A stretch of DNA of 64,000 bases from an uncultured Lachnospiraceae bacterium (GTDB lineage Bacteria; Bacillota; Clostridia; Lachnospirales; Lachnospiraceae): positions 186,001-250,000 of the forward strand of contig CALWLY010000002.1 of the NCBI GenBank assembly GCA_944381635.1, given 5' to 3'. Of the stretch, positions 50,604 to 59,731 are shown in pieces. A model generated the notes under the pieces. That model made no database searches, was not told where the DNA came from, and saw nothing but the letters and a program-made list of their open reading frames with translations. The first letter of the stretch is position 1, and each line of letters begins with the position of its first letter. A program made the translations under genes and the position numbers.

Positions 50604-51749
50604 TTACTCAGTATCCTGCTCTGCAATAACTGCATCAATATCTACAGAAACTACATCTGCATCAGCAGCTTCTTCTTTTGCTTCTTCCTTCGGTTCCGGA
50701 GCCAGCATAGCTTTTACGCTCAGGCTGATCTTTTTGTCTTCTTCGTTGAAATCAACTACTTTCGCTGTGATTTCTTCGCCAACTTTCAGAACATCAGAAG
50801 GTTTTTCTACATGTTCTTTGGAAATCTGAGAAACATGAAGCAGTGCATCGATTCCAGGCTCCAGTTCAACGAATGCACCGAAATCTGTCATTCTTGCAAC
50901 TTTACCTGTTACAACATTGCCTACCGCATATTTAACATCAGCATCTTTCCAAGGGTTCTGATCTTCGAATTTCAGGCTCAGAGCAATCTTTGTTCCGGAA
51001 ATTTCTTTGATGAGAACGTTTAATTTATCTCCTACTTTAAATACTTTCTTCGGATGCTCTACTCTGCCCCAGCTCATTTCGGAAATATGAAGCAGACCGT
51101 CAGCTCCGCCAAGGTCAATGAATGCGCCGAAATCTGTTACATTTTTAACAGTTCCTTCTACAACATCACCTTCGTGGATTCTTTCAAACAGTTCTCTCTG
51201 CATTTCAGCTTTCTTAGCAACGATCAACTGTTTGCGGTCACCGATATATCTTCTTCTCTTAGGATTGTATTCGCTGATCACGAATTCAATTTCCTGATCT
51301 GCATATTTGCTCAGGTCTTTTTCGTAAGTATCGGATACCAGGCTTGCAGGAATAAAGATTCTTACTTCTTCCACAACAACAATCAGACCGCCGTCTAATA
51401 CCTGAGCAACTTTTGCTTTCAGTACTTCCTTGTTGTTATAAGCTTCTTCAATTCTCTTGTTGCCTCTGTCTGCAGCAAGTCTCTTGTAGGTAAGCAGAAC
51501 CTGTCCTTCTCCGTCATTGACTTTCAGAACTTTCACTTCCATTTTGTCACCAGGTTTTACTACTGTTGTCATATCTACATTGGACTCATTAGTATATTCG
51601 TTTCTGGTAAGAATACCGTCTGACTTATATCCGATATTCAGTACTGCTTCATCCGGCTTAACATCAATAACTGTACCTTCTACTACCTCTCCTGTACGAA
51701 TTGTTTTTAATGATTCTTCTAACATTTGTTCAAAAGTTAATTCTGACAT
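50604..51749 (-). CDS. rpsA: S1 RNA-binding domain protein (ribosomal protein S1-like)
   Basis: 381 aa with four S1 repeats at about 15-85 (VVEGTVIDVKPDEAVLNIGYKSDGIL), 100-170, 190-260 (VEGTVKNVTDFGAFIDLGGADGLLHISEMSW) and 275-345 (VTGKVARMTDFGAFVELEPGIDALLHVSQIS). An acidic Ala/Glu/Asp tail follows. The short Firmicutes S1 homologues bind mRNA but their ribosomal role is debated. Its start codon lies inside the end of ispH (20-bp overlap). In many clostridia ispH and the S1 gene are fused; here they are separate. Strong GGAGG. Confidence 0.95.
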   Translation of the reverse strand: MSELTFEQMLEESLKTIRTGEVVEGTVIDVKPDEAVLNIGYKSDGILTRNEYTNESNVDMTTVVKPGDKMEVKVLKVNDGEGQVLLTYKRLAADRGNKRIEEAYNNKEVLKAKVAQVLDGGLIVVVEEVRIFIPASLVSDTYEKDLSKYADQEIEFVISEYNPKRRRYIGDRKQLIVAKKAEMQRELFERIHEGDVVEGTVKNVTDFGAFIDLGGADGLLHISEMSWGRVEHPKKVFKVGDKLNVLIKEISGTKIALSLKFEDQNPWKDADVKYAVGNVVTGKVARMTDFGAFVELEPGIDALLHVSQISKEHVEKPSDVLKVGEEITAKVVDFNEEDKKISLSVKAMLAPEPKEEAKEEAADADVVSVDIDAVIAEQDTE

Positions 51750-52602
51750 AATTTTGAACCTCCTCGATAATATTGCTCGGGGTAGACGCCCCGGCTGTAA
51801 TACCCACCAGTCGGACAGCTTTAGGTAGTTCTAAATGCAAGTCATCCAGTGTCTGTATAAAATAGGTATCTGCACACTCCTTACTGCAAATCTCATATAA
51901 TTTACGGGTATTAGAGCTGTGCTTACCTCCTATTACGATCATAACGTCGACTTTGGCAGCAATTTCCCTCGCCTCCGTCTGTCTCTCCTCTGTAGCATTG
52001 CAAATGGTATTCACAACACTCATATCATAACCTTTTTTCTGAAAAATTTCAACTAATTCTTGAAATTTCTTGTAATTAAATGTCGTTTGTGATACGATAC
52101 ATACTTTTCCTTCTGAAGGATTCGGAAATTTTTTTGCAAGGCTTTCCGCGCATTTTTCTGCCTCCTGTGCAGACTCCACCACATAGGCCGGCACATGAGA
52201 CCAGCCCATGATTCCTTCCACTTCCGGATGCCCGGCATTGCCGATAATTATGATTTCCTTCCCCTCAGCACTTTCCTTTTCCACTATTTTGTGAATTCTT
52301 CTCACAAAAGGGCAGGTAGCATCCACATAAGCGATGTTTTCCTCTTCCATCAGGTCATAGATATCTTTGGACACCCCGTGAGAGCGGATGATTGCTTTTC
52401 CCTCTCCCAGCTGCCTTAGTTCCTCTTTGCTTTCTATAACCTTTACACCCTTTTCTTCCAGATCTCTGACAACTTCCTCGTTGTGGATGATCGGACCATA
52501 CGTATATATTTTTTCACCGGTCTTCGCCTGTTCATACACAGTATCGACAGCTCTTTTTACTCCAAAACAGAAACCAGCGCTTTTTGCCACAATCACTTCC
52601 AT
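51730..52602 (-). CDS. ispH: 4-hydroxy-3-methylbut-2-enyl diphosphate reductase
   Basis: Last enzyme of the MEP isoprenoid pathway, reducing HMBPP to IPP and DMAPP with a 4Fe-4S cluster. 290 aa. Cluster cysteines are in AKSAGFCFGVKRAV (Cys12-14), VDATCPFVRRIHKIV and NTICNATEERQTEA; the catalytic Glu is in ICNATEERQ. It depends on the Fe-S assembly system, which here is SmsCB. It is four bases after cmk and overlaps the S1 gene, so translation is coupled. Confidence 0.97.
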   Translation of the reverse strand: MEVIVAKSAGFCFGVKRAVDTVYEQAKTGEKIYTYGPIIHNEEVVRDLEEKGVKVIESKEELRQLGEGKAIIRSHGVSKDIYDLMEEENIAYVDATCPFVRRIHKIVEKESAEGKEIIIIGNAGHPEVEGIMGWSHVPAYVVESAQEAEKCAESLAKKFPNPSEGKVCIVSQTTFNYKKFQELVEIFQKKGYDMSVVNTICNATEERQTEAREIAAKVDVMIVIGGKHSSNTRKLYEICSKECADTYFIQTLDDLHLELPKAVRLVGITAGASTPSNIIEEVQNYVRINF

Positions 52603-52605
52603 AAA

Positions 52606-53277
52606 TTATTTCAAACCTTTCTCTTTACAGATGCGGATAATCTCATCCACAACCTGATCAATTGTCATATCTGAGGAATCCACCAGTATTGCATCCTCCG
52701 CCTTGCGCAAAGGTGCTACCGGCCGGTTCATATCCTGCTCGTCCCTCATTCTCACATTTTCTTCCACTTCTTCCAGAGTACAGGCAATGCCTTTTCCTTT
52801 TTGTTCCTCATATCTGCGTTTTGCACGGACACTCACGCTGGCTGTCAGATAAATTTTCACATCCGCGTTGGGAAGCACACAGGTTCCGATATCTCTTCCG
52901 TCCATAATCACATTTTCACTTTCGGCCAGCTTTTTCTGAAGGCTCAGCAGTTTTTCCCTCACAGCAGGAATCGCAGACATTTTGGAGGTCATCATACTTA
53001 CCTCTTCTGTTCGGATCAGGCTGTTCACATTCTCCCCATTCAGCCATACTACCTGCTCACCGTTTTCATAGGAAATCGTCACGTCCGCCTCTCTACATTT
53101 CTCCGCCACTTTTTCTATATCATCCGGATTCACCCTATTTCTCAGAAAGAACAAAGACAGAGCCCGATACATTGCTCCCGTATCCACATAAATATAGCCA
53201 AGCCTTGCTGCTGCTTTCTTGGCTATTGTACTTTTCCCAGCTCCTGCCGGTCCATCCATTGCAATATTATAACTCAT
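52606..53277 (-). CDS. cmk: Cytidylate kinase
   Basis: Phosphorylates CMP/dCMP with ATP. 223 aa. The P-loop is AMDGPAGAGKSTIAKKAA (near residue 7), with the CMP-binding insert region YVDTGAMYRALSLFF and DGRDIGTCVLPNADVKIYLTASVSVRAKRR (lid residues). The start is the ATG at 53277, seven bases after GGGAGG; a TTG lies just before it. Downstream gene ispH begins after 3 bases. Known clostridial order cmk-ispH-rpsA is kept. Confidence 0.97.
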   Translation of the reverse strand: MSYNIAMDGPAGAGKSTIAKKAAARLGYIYVDTGAMYRALSLFFLRNRVNPDDIEKVAEKCREADVTISYENGEQVVWLNGENVNSLIRTEEVSMMTSKMSAIPAVREKLLSLQKKLAESENVIMDGRDIGTCVLPNADVKIYLTASVSVRAKRRYEEQKGKGIACTLEEVEENVRMRDEQDMNRPVAPLRKAEDAILVDSSDMTIDQVVDEIIRICKEKGLK

Positions 53278-53370
53278 CAAGTTTCCTCCCTGTAAATCTT
53301 TCTGTACTGCGTATTTTTCCTGTAAAATTTCTGTCCGTCCTTTTCTATCCGAAACTTCTATCCAAAACGG

Positions 53371-54696
53371 CTATTGAATACTGTCTCCTGCCAGATAACC
53401 GGTAGACCATGCCACCTGCAGATTAAAGCCTCCTGTCAGAGCGTCAATATCCAGTACTTCTCCGGCAAAATATAACCCGGAAACCAGCTTTGATTCCATG
53501 GTAGAAGGATTAATTTCCTTGACTTTTACGCCGCCTCTTGTAATGATGGCCTCCGAAAATCCTCTTGTTCCCTCCACCGTCATGGGAAGCTTTTTCATCA
53601 GCTTCACAAAATTTGTTCTCTCTTCCCTTGTAATATCATGTACCTTTTTTTCCGGATCAATACCGGAAAGCTGGATCATAACAGGTATCAGACGGGCGGG
53701 AAACAATCCGTCCACCGCGTTTTTAAACTGTTTGTTTTTATTTTCATCAAAATCCCGGAGAATTCTTCTGTCAAGCTGCTCTTCGCTCAGAGCCGGCTTT
53801 AAGTCCAAATACAGCACAGTCTGGGGATTTGTCTCTTTTCCTTCTGCCGCTTTTTCAGAATTTTCTCCTTGCTTTTGCTCTCTGCCGGCCTTTTTCGCAG
53901 CTTTTTCCTGCTTTTCTTTCCATTTATCCAAAGCTTTTCCGTAAAAACTGCTGGCACTTAAAATAAGCGGTCCGCTGACTCCAAAATGCGTAAACAGCAT
54001 CTCTCCGAATTCCTCGTAAATTTCTTTTCCCTCAAAAAAAATGCTGACGCGAACATTTTTCAGAGCCAGTCCCTGAAGTTTTTTACACCATTCTTCCTTT
54101 ATCTCAAACGGCACCAGGGAAGGGGAGCATTTTTCCACCTTATGCCCCTGCTGTCTCGCCATACGGTAGCCGTCTCCGTCTGAACCGGTGGTAGGGTAAG
54201 AAAGACCTCCCGTAGCCACAACCACAGCATCCGCGTGAATTCTGGTTCCATCGGCAAGCTGCACACCTGCTGCTTTTCCATCTTCTGCCCATATTTCCTC
54301 TACCTTTGTCCGAAGGTGTACTTTCACCTTTCTCTTTTCCAAAATATCCGCCAATGCCCGTATCACATCAGAAGCATGGTCGGATACCGGAAACACACGG
54401 TTGCCCCGCTCTATTTTCAATCGACAGCCGGCCTTTTCAAAAAAATCCATAGCCGCCTGGTTGTCAAAACCATAAAAAGCACTGTACAAAAACTTGGGGT
54501 TTGTCACTACGTTTTTAAATAAATCTTCCGTATCGCAGGCGTTGGTCACATTACAGCGGCCTTTGCCGGTAATATAAATCTTTTTACCCAGCTTTTCATT
54601 TTTATCAAAAAGCTCAACCTGATGACCTTTTCCTGCTGCCGCCGCTGCTGCCATCATTCCGGCAGCACCGCCGCCGATTACAATCACTTTGCTCAT
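53371..54696 (-). CDS. HI0933/YhiN-family flavoprotein
   Basis: 441 aa. An N-terminal FAD-binding Rossmann motif VIVIGGGAAGMMAAAAAAGKGHQVELFDKNEKLGKK and the family signature GKKIYITGKGRCNVTNACD are clear. A family central region and the closing TGGFNLQVAWSTGYLAGDSI, in which the FAD is gripped, follow. A variable 50-residue Lys/Glu-rich insert (about 275-320, KWKEKQEKAAKKAGREQKQ) interrupts the middle. It is proposed to be an NAD(P)/FAD-dependent oxidoreductase of unknown substrate. The ATG used has AAAGGA; it is 37 bp after rpiR and 93 bp before cmk. Confidence 0.93.
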   Translation of the reverse strand: MSKVIVIGGGAAGMMAAAAAAGKGHQVELFDKNEKLGKKIYITGKGRCNVTNACDTEDLFKNVVTNPKFLYSAFYGFDNQAAMDFFEKAGCRLKIERGNRVFPVSDHASDVIRALADILEKRKVKVHLRTKVEEIWAEDGKAAGVQLADGTRIHADAVVVATGGLSYPTTGSDGDGYRMARQQGHKVEKCSPSLVPFEIKEEWCKKLQGLALKNVRVSIFFEGKEIYEEFGEMLFTHFGVSGPLILSASSFYGKALDKWKEKQEKAAKKAGREQKQGENSEKAAEGKETNPQTVLYLDLKPALSEEQLDRRILRDFDENKNKQFKNAVDGLFPARLIPVMIQLSGIDPEKKVHDITREERTNFVKLMKKLPMTVEGTRGFSEAIITRGGVKVKEINPSTMESKLVSGLYFAGEVLDIDALTGGFNLQVAWSTGYLAGDSIQ

Positions 54697-54733
54697 AATG
54701 TCCTTTCCGTTTTCGGGTATTTTCTGTTCCTTT

Positions 54734-55645
54734 TCAAAGGGTTTCAAAAACAGAATCTTCATTCAGATAGTCTATTTCATCGTTCAGATAAACCTGGTAA
54801 TTATTCCAGGCATTTTCCATAGCCTCCAGGTTTTCCTTTACCTCCTGAGGTTTTTTCATGCACAATGCCACCACCAGGGCATTGATCACACTAAGGGGTG
54901 CCACCAGAGAATCCACAATCGATACCATGTCGCTTCTTGCCAGAAGGTTGCAGGATGAATATAAATTCATGGGAGAATGGATGCTGTCTGTGATCGTAAT
55001 CACAGATGCCTTTCGCTCATTGGCAAATTCCATGGCTTTTAAAGTGCGCATGGAATACCTGGGAAAACTGATGCCGATAATTGCATCCTTTTCCCCGATT
55101 CGAATCATCTGTTCAAAAATTTCGCTGATATTGGAGGTTTTGATCTGTACGATATTACCACGGATTATGTTCAGATAAAATGCGAGAAAATCTGCCAAAG
55201 GTTCACAGCTTCGTATTCCGAGAATATAAACTGTTCTGGCTGACAGGATAATGTCCACTGCAGCTTCAAAAGCCACCACATCCAGATTTTGGATCGTATC
55301 CTGAATTTTTTCAATATCGCTGCCCAGAACCAGTTCCAGCACTTCTGACTGACTGCTGCCGCCATATTTTCGATCCATCTGCTGCATAGGATTTACATTC
55401 AGCTTGCTTTTTACCCAGGATGATAAAGCCTCCTGCATCTGCGGATATCCTTCATAACCTATGGCAGCAGCAAACCGTACTACGGTCGATTCACTGATTC
55501 CCAGCTCTTTCCCAAGTCTTGCCGCCGTCATAAAGGCCGCCTGATCGTAATGATCCGTAATATAAGATGCGATTGCTTTATGCCCTTTGCTCATTTTGGC
55601 ATATTTTTCGTTGATTCTTGAGATAATATCATTGCTTTTATCCAT
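54734..55645 (-). CDS. MurR/RpiR-family transcriptional regulator
   Basis: 303 aa. The N-terminal HTH_6 domain (1-77) shows GHKAIASYITDHYDQAAFMTAARLGKELGISESTVVRFAAAIGYEGYPQMQ. The C-terminal SIS domain (about 125-255) shows ILSARTVYILGIRSCEPLADFLAFYLN and IGISFPRYSMRTLKAMEFANERKASVITITDS, a phosphosugar-binding fold. The family controls sugar-phosphate and amino-sugar use. Start ATG at 55645 with AGGGATGG. It heads the yhiN-cmk-ispH-rpsA run with a good promoter at 55742. Two repeats over that promoter suggest autoregulation. Confidence 0.93.
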   Translation of the reverse strand: MDKSNDIISRINEKYAKMSKGHKAIASYITDHYDQAAFMTAARLGKELGISESTVVRFAAAIGYEGYPQMQEALSSWVKSKLNVNPMQQMDRKYGGSSQSEVLELVLGSDIEKIQDTIQNLDVVAFEAAVDIILSARTVYILGIRSCEPLADFLAFYLNIIRGNIVQIKTSNISEIFEQMIRIGEKDAIIGISFPRYSMRTLKAMEFANERKASVITITDSIHSPMNLYSSCNLLARSDMVSIVDSLVAPLSVINALVVALCMKKPQEVKENLEAMENAWNNYQVYLNDEIDYLNEDSVFETL

Positions 55646-55726
55646 AAACCATCCCTGCCTTATCTGTACGATTTCTGCTCCGGTTTCTGATACCGCAGCG
55701 TTTTCATACAAATAAAATATCCTTAC

Positions 55727-55755
55727 CCGATTCTGAGCTTTATTTTACCGATTCT
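55727..55755 (-). promoter_or_regulatory. Direct-repeat operator candidate at the rpiR promoter
   Basis: AGAATCGG occurs twice on the minus strand (55755-55748 and 55734-55727), starts 21 bp apart (two helical turns), each followed by GTAA or GGTAA. They flank the -10 box. Confidence 0.5.
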
Positions 55756-55770
55756 TAAAACCGGTGTCAA
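55742..55770 (-). promoter_or_regulatory. Sigma-A promoter of the rpiR operon
   Basis: TTGACA, 17 bases, TAAAAT on the minus strand, about 97 bases before the start codon. Its -35 box overlaps the end of the thioesterase gene. Confidence 0.88.
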
Positions 55771-56216
55771 CAATGGATACTTTCTCCAAAATGAAGCGCC
55801 AATTTTTCATAGATACCGGGAAAATCCTTTTTCAGGCGCACCGGCTTCATATTCTTATCCAGAAAACAGTGGGATGTACTTCCCTCAGCCTTGAGAACTG
55901 TCTTTTTTTCGTCATAAATTTTATAGCGCAAACTCATTCTTACCTGCGTAAATTTATCCCCTTCTATTTCAATCAGGAAGGTATCTCCATATCGAAATGC
56001 CACTTTGTATTCGCAGGAAGCGCTGAGTACCGGTATGATCACTCCCGTCTTTTCTATCTCGTCATAGGGAATCCCGATTTGACCAAGGAAGTCAACTCTG
56101 GCCTCCTCCATCCAGCGAATATAATTGGAATGATGCACGATTCCCATCTGATCCGTTTCATAATACTGTACCTTTCTCTGATAGGGAATCACTTGTTTCT
56201 GCTCTGTTTTTTCCAT
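55767..56216 (-). CDS. Acyl-CoA thioesterase, YbgC/4HBT family
   Basis: 149 aa hotdog-fold protein. The signature VQYYETDQMGIVHHSNYIRWMEEARVDFL carries the catalytic Asp in ETDQMGIVHHSNY, typical of YbgC and 4-hydroxybenzoyl-CoA thioesterases. The remainder is the usual strand pattern (CEYKVAFRYGDTFLIEIEGDKFTQVRMSLRYKIYD). It hydrolyses acyl-CoA or acyl-ACP; the natural substrate is unknown. The chosen ATG has GGAAATATT-type spacing from GAGAGGAA upstream. It follows the PLC-like gene by 22 bp and is likely cotranscribed. Confidence 0.9.
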   Translation of the reverse strand: MEKTEQKQVIPYQRKVQYYETDQMGIVHHSNYIRWMEEARVDFLGQIGIPYDEIEKTGVIIPVLSASCEYKVAFRYGDTFLIEIEGDKFTQVRMSLRYKIYDEKKTVLKAEGSTSHCFLDKNMKPVRLKKDFPGIYEKLALHFGESIHC

Positions 56217-56238
56217 AATATTTCCTCTCTCCTTTGTG

Positions 56239-56892
56239 TTATACCAATGCTTGTCCGAAAACTTCCTGCGCCTTCTCCCAAAAACATTTCTTTCTTTCCG
56301 GCGTCCAGATTGTATTGCTGTATCCTTCTTTTCTCTCTCTGTTTTCATACTGTTCATGCAGCACGGAAGTCTTCATGTCATTAAGTTCTTTTCCCACGAT
56401 GCGTCCCGGTATGTCGTGGCTTTCTGCCTTCTCCAACAGTTTCCATATTTCTGCCCTTCCGGGAAAATTCAGATAAATTTCATAATCCCAGGCTGCCATT
56501 TCTCTGTGAAAAGAATCTCCGTCTATCCCCTGCACAAATTCCTCCCGGGTATTTTCCCGGTAAGGCGTCCATGCCACCCTGTCATTTACCCAGTCTGTCA
56601 GTACATGAGCTGCATAGCCCCGGATAAAATCCTGTTCCGGAAAATCTTTCCATTTTTCCAGAAAAGCCATAATATTTTTATACCACAAGTCAGGGTCTTC
56701 TGTCACGCCCCACTCTCCGCAGCCTTCAAACAGATGACTTGTTTTCTTCATACTTTTTTCGTAATTTGGGCGAAAATGTACGCTGTCAGGCGCCAGGGCT
56801 CCCAGCAAAAACTGCTCCGGCCTGGAAACCGCAATTTTGTTTTGACAAATACAGTCATAAGCAACCGCAAGATGTGTCATTGGAAACGGCAT
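56239..56892 (-). CDS. Zinc-dependent phospholipase C-like family protein
   Basis: 217 aa with the pattern of the zinc-dependent PLC/S1-P1 nuclease-like family: MTHLAVAYDCI near the start (conserved His), FLLGALAPDSVHFRP, and DFIRGYAAHVLTDWVNDRVAW (His-x-x-x-Asp metal site). There is no signal peptide, so it is probably cytoplasmic. Clostridial homologues are annotated as hydrolases of unknown substrate. The N-terminal MPFPMTHLAVAYDC matches the usual start of this family. A terminator lies immediately upstream (56913-56970), so it should have its own promoter. Confidence 0.85.
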   Translation of the reverse strand: MPFPMTHLAVAYDCICQNKIAVSRPEQFLLGALAPDSVHFRPNYEKSMKKTSHLFEGCGEWGVTEDPDLWYKNIMAFLEKWKDFPEQDFIRGYAAHVLTDWVNDRVAWTPYRENTREEFVQGIDGDSFHREMAAWDYEIYLNFPGRAEIWKLLEKAESHDIPGRIVGKELNDMKTSVLHEQYENRERKEGYSNTIWTPERKKCFWEKAQEVFGQALV

Positions 56893-56912
56893 AGTCCTTC
56901 TCCTCTCTTACT

Positions 56913-56970
56913 AAAAAATTCCTGTCACTGTCTGTCTCCTGATTGAAAGAGCAGCAGCAACAGGAATTTT
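56913..56970 (-). terminator. Terminator of the Na+-decarboxylase operon
   Basis: AAAATTCCTGT/ACAGGAATTTT with a mostly paired CTGCTG-rich loop and T6 on the minus strand, 35 bases after the OadA-type stop. Confidence 0.75.
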
Positions 56971-57004
56971 ATTTATTCAAAAACTATCGAAATCACAGCA
57001 CTGT

Positions 57005-58411
57005 TCAGACAGGATAAGCTCCGTTTTTTGTGTCCGCCTGAGTCATATCTACTCTGTCCTGCTGGGCCTGACGATACTTAAAGAAGTCCATGGCAACCTG
57101 CGGGAACAATGCGTAGGAGAGAACATCTTCTTCCTGCTGCTTCCACGGTCTCATCTCTTCTTCAATTTTATCAAGTTCCTTTTCCAACAGATCTGCCGGA
57201 CGGCAGGTGATTACCTCTCTGTCCCCGATTACCTTTTTCTGAACCTCGGAATTAAACGGTTTTACCGTGCGTCCGTACTTTCCGGAAAGCAGATCTTTTG
57301 TCTGGTCGGTAGCCATTTTGTAACGTTCTCCCATAAGAACATTAAACACTGCCTGCGTTCCCACAATCTGAGAAGACGGTGTAACAAGCGGAGGTTCACC
57401 GAAATCTTTCCGCACTTTCGGTATCTCCTGAAGTACCTGGTCATACTTATCGCTGGCATTCTGCTCTTTCAGCTGACTTACCATATTGGAAAGCATACCT
57501 CCCGGTACCTGGTAAAGCAATGTTTTAATGTTAACTCCCAATACCTTAGGATCCAAAAGTCCTGATTTCAGGCATTCCTCCCTGTATGGACGGAAATAAT
57601 CTGCAATTTCTGCAAGCAGTCCCTGATCCAGTCCGCTGTCATAAGGAGTTCCTTTAAAGGTTTCTACCATAACTTCCGTTGCCGGCTGTGAGGTTCCCAA
57701 TGCGAAAGGTGACATTGCCGTATCGATCACATCTACCCCTGCCTCAACCGCTTTCAGATAAGTCATGCTGGCCACACCCGATGTATAGTGAGTGTGAAGC
57801 TGAATAGGAAGTTTTGTGGCACTCTTCATAGCCGTTATCAGCTTGGAAGCCTCATACGGAAGCAAGAGCCCTGCCATATCTTTGATGCAGATAGAGTCTG
57901 CACCCATCTCTTCAATCTGCCTTGCTATATTGGTCCAGTAATCCAGGGTATACGCATCTCCCAGAGTATAGGACAACGCAACCTGTGCATGCCCTTTCTC
58001 TTTGTTACATGCCCGCACACTGGCTTCCAGATTTCTCAGATCGTTCAGACAGTCAAAAATACGAATAATATCAATGCCGTTTGCAATGGATTTCTGTACG
58101 AAATATTCCACCACATCGTCTGCGTAATGGCGATAGCCCAAAAGATTCTGACCTCTTAAAAGCATCTGAAGTTTCGTGTTTTTAAAGCCCGCACGCAGCT
58201 TGCGGAGACGATCCCAGGGATCTTCCTTTAAGAAACGCATGGAAGCGTCAAACGTAGCGCCACCCCAGCACTCTACGGAATAAAAACCAACCTGATCCAT
58301 TTTGGGAATAATCGGCAGCATCAGTTCCGTAGGCATACGGGTCGCTATCAGAGACTGATGCGCATCGCGAAGAATTGTTTCTGTTATTTTAATGGGTTTT
58401 CCCTCAGCCAT
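57005..58411 (-). CDS. Oxaloacetate decarboxylase alpha/pyruvate carboxylase subunit B-type carboxyltransferase
   Basis: 468 aa, HMGL-like TIM barrel plus PYC_OADA domain but no biotinyl tail. Barrel signatures: TETILRDAHQSLIATRMPTE, ECWGGATFDASMRFLKEDPW, MLLRGQNLLGYRHY, DSICIKDMAGLLLPYEA (metal and biotin Lys) and QLHTHYTSGVASMTYLKA. PYC_OADA part: LGVNIKTLLYQVPGGMLSNMVSQL. It moves CO2 between oxaloacetate/pyruvate and biotin. A missing carrier domain means it must use the separate biotin protein at 59732, as the 5S subunit of Propionibacterium transcarboxylase does. Last gene of the five-gene operon. Confidence 0.95.
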   Translation of the reverse strand: MAEGKPIKITETILRDAHQSLIATRMPTELMLPIIPKMDQVGFYSVECWGGATFDASMRFLKEDPWDRLRKLRAGFKNTKLQMLLRGQNLLGYRHYADDVVEYFVQKSIANGIDIIRIFDCLNDLRNLEASVRACNKEKGHAQVALSYTLGDAYTLDYWTNIARQIEEMGADSICIKDMAGLLLPYEASKLITAMKSATKLPIQLHTHYTSGVASMTYLKAVEAGVDVIDTAMSPFALGTSQPATEVMVETFKGTPYDSGLDQGLLAEIADYFRPYREECLKSGLLDPKVLGVNIKTLLYQVPGGMLSNMVSQLKEQNASDKYDQVLQEIPKVRKDFGEPPLVTPSSQIVGTQAVFNVLMGERYKMATDQTKDLLSGKYGRTVKPFNSEVQKKVIGDREVITCRPADLLEKELDKIEEEMRPWKQQEEDVLSYALFPQVAMDFFKYRQAQQDRVDMTQADTKNGAYPV

Positions 58412-58450
58412 ATTTTTTTACCTCCTTCATGGTGGTGCAAAATTCTATCC

Positions 58451-59602
58451 TTAAAATACTCCGAAAATTGCCATAAAAGTACCTGCAACTACTGCTGTTC
58501 CAATAACGCCTGCCACATTAGGTCCCATAGCGTGCATCAAAAGGAAATTGGTAGGATCCGCCTCTGCTCCGACTTTCTGCGATACACGGGCTGCCATTGG
58601 AACTGCTGAAACGCCTGCGGAGCCAATCAGAGGATTGACTTTACCGCCCGTAACTTTGCACATCAATTTGCCAAAAACAACACCGGCCGCTGTACCGAAC
58701 GCAAAGGCAATCAATCCCAGGAACACGATTTTAAGTGTGTCCGCATTCAGAAACGCTTCGGCGCTGGTAGTTGCACCTACACTGGTTCCAAGAAGGATAA
58801 CAACGATATACATAAGAGCATTGGAAGCTGTATCTGTAAGCTGTCTTACTACACCGGATTCACGGAAAAGATTTCCCAGCATCAGCATACCAACCAAAGG
58901 AGCTGTTGTAGGAAGGATCAGACATACAACAACGGTTACAACAATAGGGAAAAGAATTTTTTCCAGTTTGGATACCGGTCTTAACTGCTCCATTTTTATT
59001 TTGCGTTCTTCTTCCGTTGTCAATAATTTCATGATCGGCGGCTGAATAATCGGAACAAGAGCCATATAAGAATAAGCTGCCACGGCAATAGGGCCTAACA
59101 TATTTGTCTGTCCCAGCTTTCCTGCCAGGAAAATAGACGTAGGACCATCTGCACCGCCGATAATAGAAATTGCTGCAGCTGCCCTGTCATTAAATCCCAG
59201 AGCAATCGCACCGAAATATGCCACGAAAATACCGAACTGAGCAGCCGCACCCAGAAGAAAGCTTTTGGGATTTGCAATCAACGGTCCAAAGTCTGTCATG
59301 GCACCTACCCCCATGAAGATCAGGGACGGCAGAATTGCCCATTCATCCAGTACATAGAAGTAATACAAGAGTCCGCCCACTCCGTTGGATGCCTCTTCCG
59401 GACTGATCATAATATCCGGATAAATATTTACAAGCAGCATGCCAAAGGCGATAGGCAGCAACAAAAGCGGCTCGAAGCCTTTGGCGATAGCCAGATATAG
59501 AAAAATCATGGCAACCAGAATCATAATGAAATTTCCTACAGTCAAATTGAAAAATGCAGTCTGATGAATCAGGTTGTCCAAAGTAGTCAATATGTAATCC
59601 AT
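58451..59602 (-). CDS. Na+-translocating decarboxylase beta subunit
   Basis: 383 aa, about ten membrane helices; OadB/GcdB/MmdB family. Signatures: [31 protein letters not shown] (the Asp-containing GGADGPT motif proposed to bind Na+ and the biotin CO2), [26 protein letters not shown], and a C-terminal [41 protein letters not shown]. It decarboxylates carboxybiotin and exports Na+. It is 40 bp upstream of the OadA-type gene. GGAGG ribosome site. Confidence 0.96.
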   Translation of the reverse strand: MDYILTTLDNLIHQTAFFNLTVGNFIMILVAMIFLYLAIAKGFEPLLLLPIAFGMLLVNIYPDIMISPEEASNGVGGLLYYFYVLDEWAILPSLIFMGVGAMTDFGPLIANPKSFLLGAAAQFGIFVAYFGAIALGFNDRAAAAISIIGGADGPTSIFLAGKLGQTNMLGPIAVAAYSYMALVPIIQPPIMKLLTTEEERKIKMEQLRPVSKLEKILFPIVVTVVVCLILPTTAPLVGMLMLGNLFRESGVVRQLTDTASNALMYIVVILLGTSVGATTSAEAFLNADTLKIVFLGLIAFAFGTAAGVVFGKLMCKVTGGKVNPLIGSAGVSAVPMAARVSQKVGAEADPTNFLLMHAMGPNVAGVIGTAVVAGTFMAIFGVF

Positions 59603-59731
59603 TCTGCGACCTCCTTTTTTCAGCCGGTTTTACCTCATTCTCCTGTGGTTTTCAGGATTTTGGTCTGAGAAAATCCAATAAAATGATTTTTTCCCTGCTT
59701 CCCGGCTGTGCAGGAATCTCCTGCCTTTCTG

